Shown here piece by piece: positions 52,301-64,000 of a stretch of DNA of 64,000 nucleotides (its first letter is position 1; each line of letters opens with the position of its first letter). The position numbers and the translations under genes are program-made. Source of the stretch: Paragordius varius (Eukaryota; Nematomorpha); the NCBI GenBank assembly GCA_964247055.1, contig OZ176050.1, positions 1-64,000 on the forward strand, in the 5' to 3' direction. The notes beneath the pieces are model-generated. The model ran no database searches and was not told the DNA's origin. It saw only the letters and a list, made by a program, of their open reading frames with translations.

Positions 52301-53000
52301 AATGGCTACCTAAAATCCAAATTTGATCAGGTGATGTCGCCATAATTTTTTTTGGGTAGCCCTATGGTAGTTCCATCATCACCCCAAATATTTTCGAGAT
52401 CGGAGTATAAATGTAATTTTTTTGAATTTTTTAAATATTTAAAAAATTTATTTTATACGATTTTAAAAATAAAAATGGCTACCTAAAATCCAAATTTGAT
52501 CAGATGATGTCACCATAATTTTTTTTGGGTAGCCCTATGGTAGTTCCATCATCACCACAAATATTTTGGGGATCGGACTATAAATGTTATTTTTATGAAT
52601 TTTTTAAATATTTAAAAAATTTATTTTATACGATTTTAAAAATAAAAATGGCTACCTAAAATCCAAATTTGATCAGGTGATGTCACCATAATTTTTTTTG
52701 GGTAGCCCTATGGTAGTTCCATCATCACCCAAATATTTTCGAGATCGGAGTATAAATGTAATTTTTATGAATTTTTTAAATATTTAAAAAATTTATTTTA
52801 TACGATTTTAAAAATAAAAATGGCTACCTAGAATCCAAATTTAATCAGGTGATACCATAATTTTTTTTGGGTAGCCCTATGGTTGTTCCATCATCACCCC
52901 AAATATTGTCGAGATCGGAGTATAAATGTAATTTTTTTGAATTTTTTAAATATTTAAAAAATTTATTTTATACGATTTTAAAAATAAAAATGGCTACCTA
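49400..53000 (+). repeat. 1553-bp (nine-monomer) higher-order repeats
   Basis: The rare variant GGTGATACC, which lacks TGTC, preceded by CTAGAATCCAAATTTAATC, occurs at 49742, 51295 and 52848, each 1553 bp apart. The neighbouring GCGCAGCC variant (about 49936 and 51489) follows the same step. The series resumes at 59407 and 60961 (1554 bp). Confidence 0.8.
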
Positions 53001-56000
53001 AAATCCAAATTTGATCAGGTGATGTCACCATAATTTTTTTTTGGTAGCCCTATGGTAGTTCCATCATCACCCAAATATTGTCGAGATCGGAGTATAAATG
53101 TAATTTTTATGAATTTTTTAAATATTTAAAAAATTTATTTTATACGATTTTAAAAATAAAAATGGCTACCTAAAATCCAAATTTGATCAGGTGATGTCAC
53201 CATAATTTTTTTTGCGTAGCCCTATGGTTGTTCCATCATCACCCCAAATATTTTGGGGATCGGACTATAAATGTAATTTTTATGAATTTTTTAAATATTT
53301 AAAAAATTTATTTTATACGATTTTAAAAATAAAAATGGCTACCTAAAATCCAAATTTGATCAGGTGATGTCGCCATAATTTTTTTTGCGTAGCCCTATGG
53401 TAGTTCCATCATCACCCCAAATATTTTGGGGATCGGACTATAAATGTAATTTTTATGAATTTTTTAAATATTTAAAAAATTTATTTTATACGATTTTAAA
53501 AATAAAAATGGATACCTAAAATCCAAATTTGATCAGGTGATGTCACTATAAATTTTTTTGGGTAGCCCTATGGTAGTTCCATCATCACCCCAAATATTTT
53601 CGAGATCGGAGTATAAATGTAATTTTTATGAATTTTTTAAATATTTAAAAAATTTATTTTATACGATTTTAAAAATAAAAATGGCTACCTAAAATCCAAA
53701 TTTGATCAGGTGATGTCACTATAATTTTTTTTGGGTAGCCCTATGGTAGTTCCATCATCACCCCAAATATTGTCGAGATCGGAGTATAAATGTAATTTTT
53801 ATGAATTTTTTAAATATTTAAAAAATTTATTTTATACGATTTTAATAATAAAAATGGCTACCTAAAATCCAAATTTGATCAGGTGATGTCACCATAATTT
53901 TTTTTGGGTAGCCCTATGGTAATTCCATCATCACCCCAAATATTTTGGGGATCGGACTATAAATGTAATTATATGAATTTTTTAAATATTTAAAAAATTT
54001 ATTTTATACGATTTTAAAAATAAAAATGGCTACCTAAAATCCAAATTTGATCAGGTGATGTCACTATAATTTTTTTTGAGTAGCTCTATGGTAGTTCCAT
54101 CATCACCCCAAATATTTTCGAGATCGGAGTATAAATGTAATTTTTATGAATTTTTTAAATATTTAAAAAATTTATTTTATACGATTTTAAAAATAAAAAT
54201 GGCTACCTAAAATCCAAATTTGATCAGGTGATGTCGCCATAATTTTTTTTGGGTAGCCCTATGGTAGTTCCATCATCACCCCAAATATTGTCGAGATCGG
54301 AGTATAAATGTAATTTTTATGAATTTTTTAAATATTTAAAAAATTTATTTTATACGATTTTAAAAATAAAAATGGCTACCTAAAATCCAAATTTGATCAG
54401 GTGATGTCACTATAAATTTTTTTGGGTAGCCCTATGGTAGTTCCATCATCACCCCAAATATTTTCGAGATCGGAGTATAAATGTAATTTTTATGAATTTT
54501 TTAAATATTTAAAAAATTTATTTTATACGATTTTAATAATAAAAATGGCTACCTAAAATCCAAATTTGATCAGGTGATGTCACCATAATTTTTTTTGGGT
54601 AGCCCTATGGTAATTCCATCATCACCCCAAATATTTTAGGGATCGGACTATAAATGTAATTATATGAATTTTTTAAATATTTAAAAAATTTATTTTATAC
54701 GATTTTAAAAATAAAAATGGCTACCTAAAATCCAAATTTGATCAGGTGATGTCACTATAATTTTTTTTGAGTAGCTCTATGGTAGTTCCATCATCACCCC
54801 AAATATTTTCGAGATCGGAGTATAAATGTAATTTTTATGAATTTTTTAAATATTTAAAAAATTTATTTTATACGATTTTAAAAATAAAAATGGCTACCTA
54901 AAATCCAAATTTGATCAGGTGATGTCACTATAAATTTTTTTGGGTAGCCCTATGGTAGTTCCATCATCACCCCAAATATTTTCGAGATCGGAGTATAAAT
55001 GTAATTTTTATGAATTTTTTAAATATTTAAAAAATTTATTTTATACGATTTTAATAATAAAAATGGCTACCTAAAATCCAAATTTGATCAGGTGATGTCA
55101 CCATAATTTTTTTTGGGTAGCCCTATGGTAATTCCATCATCACCCCAAATATTTTAGGGATCGGACTATAAATGTAATTATATGAATTTTTTAAATATTT
55201 AAAAAATTTATTTTATACGATTTTAAAAATAAAAATGGCTACCTAAAATCCAAATTTGATCAGGTGATGTCACCATAATTTTTTTTGGGTAGCCCTATGG
55301 TAGTTCCATCATCACCCCAAATATTTTCGAGATCGGAGTATAAATGTAATTTTTATGAATTTTTTAAATATTTAAAAAATTTATTTTATACGATTTTAAA
55401 AATAAAAATGGCTACCTAGAATCCAAATTTAATCAGGTGATACCATAATTTTTTTTGGGTAGCCCTATGGTTGTTCCATCATCACCCCAAATATTGTCGA
55501 GATCGGAGTATAAATGTAATTTTTTTGAATTTTTTAAATATTTAAAAAATTTATTTTATACGATTTTAAAAATAAAAATGGCTACCTAAAATCCAAATTT
55601 GATCAGGTGATGTCACCATAATTTTTTTTTGGTAGCCCTATGGTAGTTCCATCATCACCCAAATATTGTCGAGATCGGAGTATAAATGTAATTTTTATGA
55701 ATTTTTTAAATATTTAAAAAATTTATTTTATACGATTTTAAAAATAAAAATGGCTACCTAAAATCCAAATTTGATCAGGTGATGTCACCATAATTTTTTT
55801 TGCGTAGCCCTATGGTTGTTCCATCATCACCCCAAATATTTTGGGGATCGGACTATAAATGTAATTTTTATGAATTTTTTAAATATTTAAAAAATTTATT
55901 TTATACGATTTTAAAAATAAAAATGGCTACCTAAAATCCAAATTTGATCAGGTGATGTCGCCATAATTTTTTTTGCGTAGCCCTATGGTAGTTCCATCAT

Positions 56001-59000
56001 CACCCCAAATATTTTGGGGATCGGACTATAAATGTAATTTTTATGAATTTTTAAATATTTAAAAAATTTATTTTATACGATTTTAAAAATAAAAATGGCT
56101 ACCTAAAATCCAAATTTGATCAGGTGATGTCACCATAATTTTTTTTGGGTAGCCCTATGGTAGTTCCATCATCACCCCAAATATTTTCGAGATCGGAGTA
56201 TAAATGTAATTTTTATGAATTTTTTAAATATTTAAAAAATTTATTTTATACGATTTTAAAAATAAAAATGGCTACCTAAAATCCAAATTTGATCAGGTGA
56301 TGTCACCATAATTTTTTTTTGGTAGCCCTATGGTAGTTCCATCATCACCCAAATATTGTCGAGATCGGAGTATAAATGTAATTTTTATGAATTTTTTAAA
56401 TATTTAAAAAATTTATTTTATACGATTTTAATAATAAAAATGGCTACCTAAAATCCAAATTTGATCAGGTGATGTCACCATAATTTTTTTTGGGTAGCCC
56501 TATGGTAATTCCATCATCACCCCAAATATTTTGGGGATCGGACTATAAATGTAATTATATGAATTTTTTAAATATTTAAAAAATTTATTTTATACGATTT
56601 TAATAATAAAAATGGCTACCTAAAATCCAAATTTGATCAGGTGATGTCGCCATAATTTTTTTTGGGTAGCCCTATGGTAGTTCCATCATCACCCCAAATA
56701 TTGTCGAGATCGGAGTATAAATGTAATTTTTATGAATTTTTTAAATATTTAAAAAATTTATTTTATACGATTTTAAAAATAAAAATGGCTACCTAAAATC
56801 CAAATTTGATCAGGTGATGTCACTATAATTTTTTTTGGGTAGCCCTATGGTAGTTCCATCATCACCCCAAATATTGTCGAGATCGGAGTATAAATGTAAT
56901 TTTTATGAATTTTTTAAATATTTAAAAAATTTATTTTATACGATTTTAAAAATAAAAATGGCTACCTAAAATCCAAATTTGATCAGGTGATGTCACTATA
57001 AATTTTTTTGGGTAGCCCTATGGTAGTTCCATCATCACCCCAAATATTTTCGAGATCGGAGTATAAATGTAATTTTTATGAATTTTTTAAATATTTAAAA
57101 AATTTATTTTATACGATTTTAAAAATAAAAATGGCTACCTAAAATCCAAATTTGATCAGGTGATGTCGCCATAATTTTTTTTGGGTAGCCCTATGGTAGT
57201 TCCATCATCACCCCAAATATTGTCGAGATCGGAGTATAAATGTAATTTTTATGAATTTTTTAAATATTTAAAAAATTTATTTTATACGATTTTAAAAATA
57301 AAAATGGCTACCTAAAATCCAAATTTGATCAGGTGATGTCACCATAATTTTTTTTGCGTAGCCCTATGGTTGTTCCATCATCACCCCAAATATTTTGGGG
57401 ATCGGACTATAAATGTAATTTTTATGAATTTTTTAAATATTTAAAAAATTTATTTTATACGATTTTAAAAATAAAAATGGCTACCTAAAATCCAAATTTG
57501 ATCAGGTGATGTCACTATAATTTTTTTTGGGTAGCCCTATGGTAGTTCCATCATCACCCCAAATATTGTCGAGATCGGAGTATAAATGTAATTTTTATGA
57601 ATTTTTTAAATATTTAAAAAATTTATTTTATACGATTTTAAAAATAAAAATGGCTACCTAAAATCCAAATTTGATCAGGTGATGTCACTATAAATTTTTT
57701 TGGGTAGCCCTATGGTAGTTCCATCATCACCCCAAATATTTTCGAGATCGGAGTATAAATGTAATTTTTATGAATTTTTTAAATATTTAAAAAATTTATT
57801 TTATACGATTTTAATAATAAAAATGGCTACCTAAAATCCAAATTTGATCAGGTGATGTCACCATAATTTTTTTTGGGTAGCCCTATGGTAATTCCATCAT
57901 CACCCCAAATATTTTAGGGATCGGACTATAAATGTAATTATATGAATTTTTTAAATATTTAAAAAATTTATTTTATACGATTTTAAAAATAAAAATGGCT
58001 ACCTAAAATCCAAATTTGATCAGGTGATGTCACTATAATTTTTTTTGAGTAGCTCTATGGTAGTTCCATCATCACCCCAAATATTTTCGAGATCGGAGTA
58101 TAAATGTAATTTTTATGAATTTTTTAAATATTTAAAAAATTTATTTTATACGATTTTAAAAATAAAAATGGCTACCTAAAATCCAAATTTGATCAGGTGA
58201 TGTCGCCATAATTTTTTTTGGGTAGCCCTATGGTAGTTCCATCATCACCCCAAATATTGTCGAGATCGGAGTATAAATGTAATTTTTATGAATTTTTTAA
58301 ATATTTAAAAAATTTATTTTATACGATTTTAAAAATAAAAATGGCTACCTAAAATCCAAATTTGATCAGGTGATGTCACCATAATTTTTTTTGCGTAGCC
58401 CTATGGTTGTTCCATCATCACCCCAAATATTTTGGGGATCGGACTATAAATGTAATTTTTATGAATTTTTTAAATATTTAAAAAATTTATTTTATACGAT
58501 TTTAAAAATAAAAATGGCTACCTAAAATCCAAATTTGATCAGGTGATGTCACTATAATTTTTTTTGGGTAGCCCTATGGTAGTTCCATCATCACCCCAAA
58601 TATTGTCGAGATCGGAGTATAAATGTAATTTTTATGAATTTTTTAAATATTTAAAAAATTTATTTTATACGATTTTAAAAATAAAAATGGCTACCTAAAA
58701 TCCAAATTTGATCAGGTGATGTCACTATAATTTTTTTTGGGTAGCCCTATGGTAGTTCCATCATCACCCCAAATATTTTCGAGATCGGAGTATAAATGTA
58801 ATTTTTATGAATTTTTTAAATATTTAAAAAATTTATTTTATACGATTTTAAAAATAAAAATGGCTACCTAAAATCCAAATTTGATCAGGTGATGTCGCCA
58901 TAATTTTTTTTGGGTAGCCCTATGGTAGTTCCATCATCACCCCAAATATTGTCGAGATCGGAGTATAAATGTAATTTTTATGAATTTTTTAAATATTTAA

Positions 59001-62000
59001 AAAATTTATTTTATACGATTTTAAAAATAAAAATGGCTACCTAAAATCCAAATTTGATCAGGTGATGTCACCATAATTTTTTTTGCGTAGCCCTATGGTT
59101 GTTCCATCATCACCCCAAATATTTTGGGGATCGGACTATAAATGTAATTTTTATGAATTTTTTAAATATTTAAAAAATTTATTTTATACGATTTTAAAAA
59201 TAAAAATGGCTACCTAAAATCCAAATTTGATCAGGTGATGTCACCATAATTTTTTTTGGGTAGCCCTATGGTAGTTCCATCATCACCCCAAATATTTTCG
59301 AGATCGGAGTATAAATGTAATTTTTATGAATTTTTTAAATATTTAAAAAATTTATTTTATACGATTTTAAAAATAAAAATGGCTACCTAGAATCCAAATT
59401 TAATCAGGTGATACCATAATTTTTTTTGGGTGGCCCTATGGTTGTTCCATCATCACCCCAAATATTGTCGAGATCGGAGTATAAATGTAATTTTTTTGAA
59501 TTTTTTAAATATTTAAAAAATTTATTTTATACGATTTTAAAAATAAAAATGGCTACCTAAAATCCAAATTTGATCAGGTGATGTCGCCATAATTTTTTTT
59601 GCGCAGCCCTATGGTAGTTCCATCATCACCCCAAATATTTTGGGGATCGGACTATAAATGTAATTTTTATGAATTTTTTAAATATTTTAAAAATTTATTT
59701 TATACGATTTTAAAAATAAAAATGGCTACCTAAAATCCAAATTTGATCAGGTGATGTCACCATAATTTTTTTTGGGTAGCCCTATGGTAGTTCCATCATC
59801 ACCCCAAATATTTTCGAGATCGGAGTATAAATGTAATTTTTATGAATTTTTTAAATATTTAAAAAATTTATTTTATACGATTTTAAAAATAAAAATGGCT
59901 ACCTAAAATCCAAATTTGATCAGGTGATGTCACCATAATTTTTTTTGGGTAGCCCTATGGTAGTTCCATCATCACCCCAAATATTGTCGAGATCGGAGTA
60001 TAAATGTAATTTTTATGAATTTTTTAAATATTTAAAAAATTTATTTTATACGATTTTTAAAATAAAAATGGCTACCTAGAATCCAAATTTGATCAGGTGA
60101 TGTCACCATAATTTTTTTTGGGTAGCCCTATGGTAATTCCATCATCACCCCAAATATTTTCGAGATCGGAGTATAAATGTAATTTTTTTGAATTTTTTAA
60201 ATATTTAAAAAATTTATTTTATACAATTTTAAAAATAAAAATGGCTACCTAAAATCCAAATTTGATCAGGTGATGTCACCATAATTTTTTTTGCGTAGCC
60301 CTATGGTTGTTCCATCATCACCCCAAATATTTTGGGGATCGGACTATAAATGTAATTTTTATGAATTTTTTAAATATTTAAAAAATTTATTTTATACGAT
60401 TTTAAAAATAAAAATGGCTACCTAAAATCCAAATTTGATCAGGTGATGTCGCCATAATTTTTTTTGGGTAGCCCTATGGTAGTTCCATCATCACCCCAAA
60501 TATTTTCGAGATCGGAGTATAAATGTAATTTTTTTGAATTTTTTAAATATTTAAAAAATTTATTTTATACGATTTTAAAAATAAAAATGGCTACCTAAAA
60601 TCCAAATTTGATCAGATGATGTCACCATAATTTTTTTTGGGTAGCCCTATGGTAGTTCCATCATCACCACAAATATTTTGGGGATCGGACTATAAATGTT
60701 ATTTTTATGAATTTTTTAAATATTTAAAAAATTTATTTTATACGATTTTAAAAATAAAAATGGCTACCTAAAATCCAAATTTGATCAGGTGATGTCACCA
60801 TAATTTTTTTTGGGTAGCCCTATGGTAGTTCCATCATCACCCCAAATATTTTCGAGATCGGAGTATAAATGTAATTTTTATGAATTTTTTAAATATTTAA
60901 AAAATTTATTTTATACGATTTTAAAAATAAAAATGGCTACCTAGAATCCAAATTTAATCAGGTGATACCATAATTTTTTTTGGGTAGCCCTATGGTTGTT
61001 CCATCATCACCCCAAATATTGTCGAGATCGGAGTATAAATGTAATTTTTTTGAATTTTTTAAATATTTAAAAAATTTATTTTATACGATTTTAAAAATAA
61101 AAATGGCTACCTAAAATCCAAATTTGATCAGGTGATGTCACCATAATTTTTTTTTGGTAGCCCTATGGTAGTTCCATCATCACCCAAATATTGTCGAGAT
61201 CGGAGTATAAATGTAATTTTTATGAATTTTTTAAATATTTAAAAAATTTATTTTATACGATTTTAAAAATAAAAATGGCTACCTAAAATCCAAATTTGAT
61301 CAGGTGATGTCACCATAATTTTTTTTGCGTAGCCCTATGGTTGTTCCATCATCACCCCAAATATTTTGGGGATCGGACTATAAATGTAATTTTTATGAAT
61401 TTTTTAAATATTTAAAAAATTTATTTTATACGATTTTAAAAATAAAAATGGCTACCTAAAATCCAAATTTGATCAGGTGATGTCGCCATAATTTTTTTTG
61501 CGTAGCCCTATGGTAGTTCCATCATCACCCCAAATATTTTGGGGATCGGACTATAAATGTAATTTTTATGAATTTTTAAATATTTAAAAAATTTATTTTA
61601 TACGATTTTAAAAATAAAAATGGCTACCTAAAATCCAAATTTGATCAGGTGATGTCACCATAATTTTTTTTGGGTAGCCCTATGGTAGTTCCATCATCAC
61701 CCCAAATATTTTCGAGATCGGAGTATAAATGTAATTTTTATGAATTTTTTAAATATTTAAAAAATTTATTTTATACGATTTTAAAAATAAAAATGGCTAC
61801 CTAAAATCCAAATTTGATCAGGTGATGTCACCATAATTTTTTTTTGGTAGCCCTATGGTAGTTCCATCATCACCCAAATATTGTCGAGATCGGAGTATAA
61901 ATGTAATTTTTATGAATTTTTTAAATATTTAAAAAATTTATTTTATACGATTTTAATAATAAAAATGGCTACCTAAAATCCAAATTTGATCAGGTGATGT

Positions 62001-62125
62001 CACCATAATTTTTTTTGGGTAGCCCTATGGTAATTCCATCATCACCCCAAATATTTTGGGGATCGGACTATAAATGTAATTATATGAATTTTTTAAATAT
62101 TTAAAAAATTTATTTTATACGATTT
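51100..62125 (+). repeat. Displaced near-identical satellite blocks (8.11-kb and 5.53-kb shifts)
   Basis: About 2.4 kb at 51.1-53.5 kb recurs at 59.2-61.6 kb with a shift of 8112-8113 bp. Markers are GCGCAGCC at 51489 and 59601, TATACAATTTT near 52110 and 60223, AATGTTATTTTT near 52583 and 60696, and GGTGATACC at 52848 and 60961. A second block, 55436-56600, recurs at 60961-62125 with a shift of 5525 bp, including a shared single-T deletion near 56045 and 61570. The two sources meet inside 60.9-61.6 kb, so this part is a mosaic. Confidence 0.75.
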
Positions 62126-64000
62126 TAAAAATAAAAATGGCTACCTAAAATCCAAATTTGATCAGGTGATGTCACTATAATTTTTTTTGAGTAGCTCTAT
62201 GGTAGTTCCATCATCACCCCAAATATTTTCGAGATCGGAGTATAAATGTAATTTTTATGAATTTTTTAAATATTTAAAAAATTTATTTTATACGATTTTA
62301 AAAATAAAAATGGCTACCTAAAATCCAAATTTGATCAGGTGATGTCACTATAATTTTTTTTGGGTAGCCCTATGGTAGTTCCATCATCACCCCAAATATT
62401 GTCGAGATCGGAGTATAAATGTAATTTTTATGAATTTTTTAAATATTTAAAAAATTTATTTTATACGATTTTAAAAATAAAAATGGCTACCTAAAATCCA
62501 AATTTGATCAGGTGATGTCACTATAATTTTTTTTGGGTAGCCCTATGGTAGTTCCATCATCACCCCAAATATTTTCGAGATCGGAGTATAAATGTAATTT
62601 TTATGAATTTTTTAAATATTTAAAAAATTTATTTTATACGATTTTAAAAATAAAAATGGCTACCTAAAATCCAAATTTGATCAGGTGATGTCACTATAAA
62701 TTTTTTTGGGTAGCCCTATGGTAGTTCCATCATCACCCCAAATATTTTCGAGATCGGAGTATAAATGTAATTTTTATGAATTTTTTAAATATTTAAAAAA
62801 TTTATTTTATACGATTTTAAAAATAAAAATGGCTACCTAAAATCCAAATTTGATCAGGTGATGTCACCATAATTTTTTTTGCGTAGCCCTATGGTTGTTC
62901 CATCATCACCCCAAATATTTTGGGGATCGGACTATAAATGTAATTTTTATGAATTTTTTAAATATTTAAAAAATTTATTTTATACGATTTTAAAAATAAA
63001 AATGGATACCTAAAATCCAAATTTGATCAGGTGATGTCACTATAATTTTTTTTGGGTAGCCCTATGGTAATTCCATCATCACCCCAAATATTTTGGGGAT
63101 CGGACTATAAATGTAATTTTTATGAATTTTTTAAATATTTAAAAAATTTATTTTATACGATTTTAAAAATAAAAATGGATACCTAAAATCCAAATTTGAT
63201 CAGGTGATGTCACTATAATTTTTTTTGGGTAGCCCTATGGTAATTCCATCATCACCCCAAATATTTTGGGGATCGGACTATAAATGTAATTTTTATGAAT
63301 TTTTTAAATATTTAAAAAATTTATTTTATACGATTTTAAAAATAAAAATGGCTACCTAAAATCCAAATTTGATCAGGTGATGTCACTATAATTTTTTTTG
63401 AGTAGCTCTATGGTAGTTCCATCATCACCCCAAATATTTTCGAGATCGGAGTATAAATGTAGTTTTTATGAATTTTTTAAATATTTAAAAAATTTATTTT
63501 ATACGATTTTAAAAATAAAAATGGCTACCTAAAATCCAAATTTGATCAGGTGATGTCACCATAATTTTTTTTGCGTAGCCCTATGGTTGTTCCATCATCA
63601 CCCCAAATATTTTGGGGATCGGAGGACTATAAATGTAATTTTTATGAATTTTTTAAATATTTAAAAAATTTATTTTATACGATTTTAAAAATAAAAATGG
63701 CTACCTAAAATCCAAATTTGATCAGGTGATGTCACTATAATTTTTTTTGGGTAGCCCTATGGTAGTTCCATCATCACCCCAAATATTGTCGAGATCGGAG
63801 TATAAATGTAATTTTTATGAATTTTTTAAATATTTAAAAAATTTATTTTATACGATTTTAAAAATAAAAATGGCTACCTAAAATCCAAATTTGATCAGGT
63901 GATGTCACTATAAATTTTTTTGGGTAGCCCTATGGTAGTTCCATCATCACCCCAAATATTTTCGAGATCGGAGTATAAATGTAATTTTTATGAATTTTTT

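Larger units (their letters stand above)
10541..64000 (+). repeat. 173-bp satellite array, about 310 monomers
   Basis: Unbroken head-to-tail array in one orientation to the end of the window. GGGTAGCC starts at 10713, 10886, 11059 and 11232, giving a 173-bp period. Most monomers are 165-173 bp, shortened by small deletions. Fixed landmarks in order are: TAGCCCTATGGTAGTTCC, ATCACCCCAAATATT, a variable AGATCGG segment, TATAAATGTAA, a 24-bp AT palindrome, TTTTATACGATT, AATGGCTACCTAAAAT, TGATCAGGTGATGTCACC and a T-run. Subfamilies differ mainly around AGATCGG: TTGGAGATCGGGC (A), TTTTTGAGATCGGACTT with GGGTAACCTTATGG (B), TTGGGGATCGGAC (C), TTTCGAGATCGGAG (D) and TTGTCGAGATCGGAG (E). GCGTAGCC...GGTTGTTCC marks a C variant. 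No gene lies in it. It could be a subtelomeric or a near-terminal centromeric satellite; sequence alone does not decide. Confidence 0.97.

Noticed and set aside
10541..64000. CRISPR array
   Set aside because: The repeats are contiguous 173-bp monomers without short repeats alternating with unique spacers, and the context is a eukaryotic chromosome end.
10541..64000. CENP-B box in the satellite
   Set aside because: TTTCGAGATCGGAG resembles part of the box, but the spacing between TTCG and CGG is 4 rather than 7 bases and the CGGG end is lacking in that subfamily.
10541..64000. Calling the 173-bp array the centromere
   Set aside because: Monomer length and dyad symmetry fit, but subtelomeric satellites can look the same. 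There is no chromatin evidence, so it is left as a hypothesis.

Overview
This window is the left end of a eukaryotic chromosome. It opens with about 3.07 kb of CCCTAA repeats, the C-strand form of TTAGGG telomeres, in the orientation expected at a left-hand end. The DNA inside the telomere is very AT-rich and holds two remnants of a Penelope-like retroelement (PLE) with an animal-type GIY-YIG endonuclease domain. Together these suggest an AT-rich metazoan that keeps TTAGGG telomeres (for example a cnidarian or a flatworm). Most insects (TTAGG) and nematodes (TTAGGC) fit poorly. The species cannot be fixed from this sequence.

Layout: (1) 1-3066, telomere tract. (2) 3067-10540, a 7.5-kb imperfect inverted repeat. 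Its outer ends are arrays of a CpG-containing 33-bp minisatellite in opposite orientation (3067-3482 and 9722-10540). Its inner arms are about 550 bp of AT-rich sequence (3483-4030, matched in reverse complement by 7327-7368 + 8331-8510 + 9377-9721). The right arm is split by two 5'-truncated PLE copies. The spacer between the arms (4031-7326) is AT-rich, non-coding, and partly made of old, diverged tandem repeats. (3) 10541-64000, one unbroken array of a 173-bp satellite, about 310 monomers in one orientation, running off the right edge. Subfamilies are arranged in blocks, and higher-order duplications have periods close to whole numbers of monomers (about 691, 865, 1010, 1553, 2245, 2758, 4298, 5525, 7235 and 8112 bp).

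There is almost no gene content. The only convincing protein-coding sequence is the C-terminal part of a PLE protein at 7369-8034, whose frame is open from the insertion junction to its stop. A second, frameshifted copy lies at 8511-9055. Other open frames are repeat artefacts, antisense shadows of these copies, or chance frames in AT-rich DNA. I found no tRNA, rRNA, CRISPR array or bacterial-type regulatory site.

The two most interesting structures are the foldback-like inverted repeat with nested PLE insertions, and the 173-bp satellite, each monomer of which carries a 58-bp imperfect hairpin and a separate 24-bp perfect AT palindrome.
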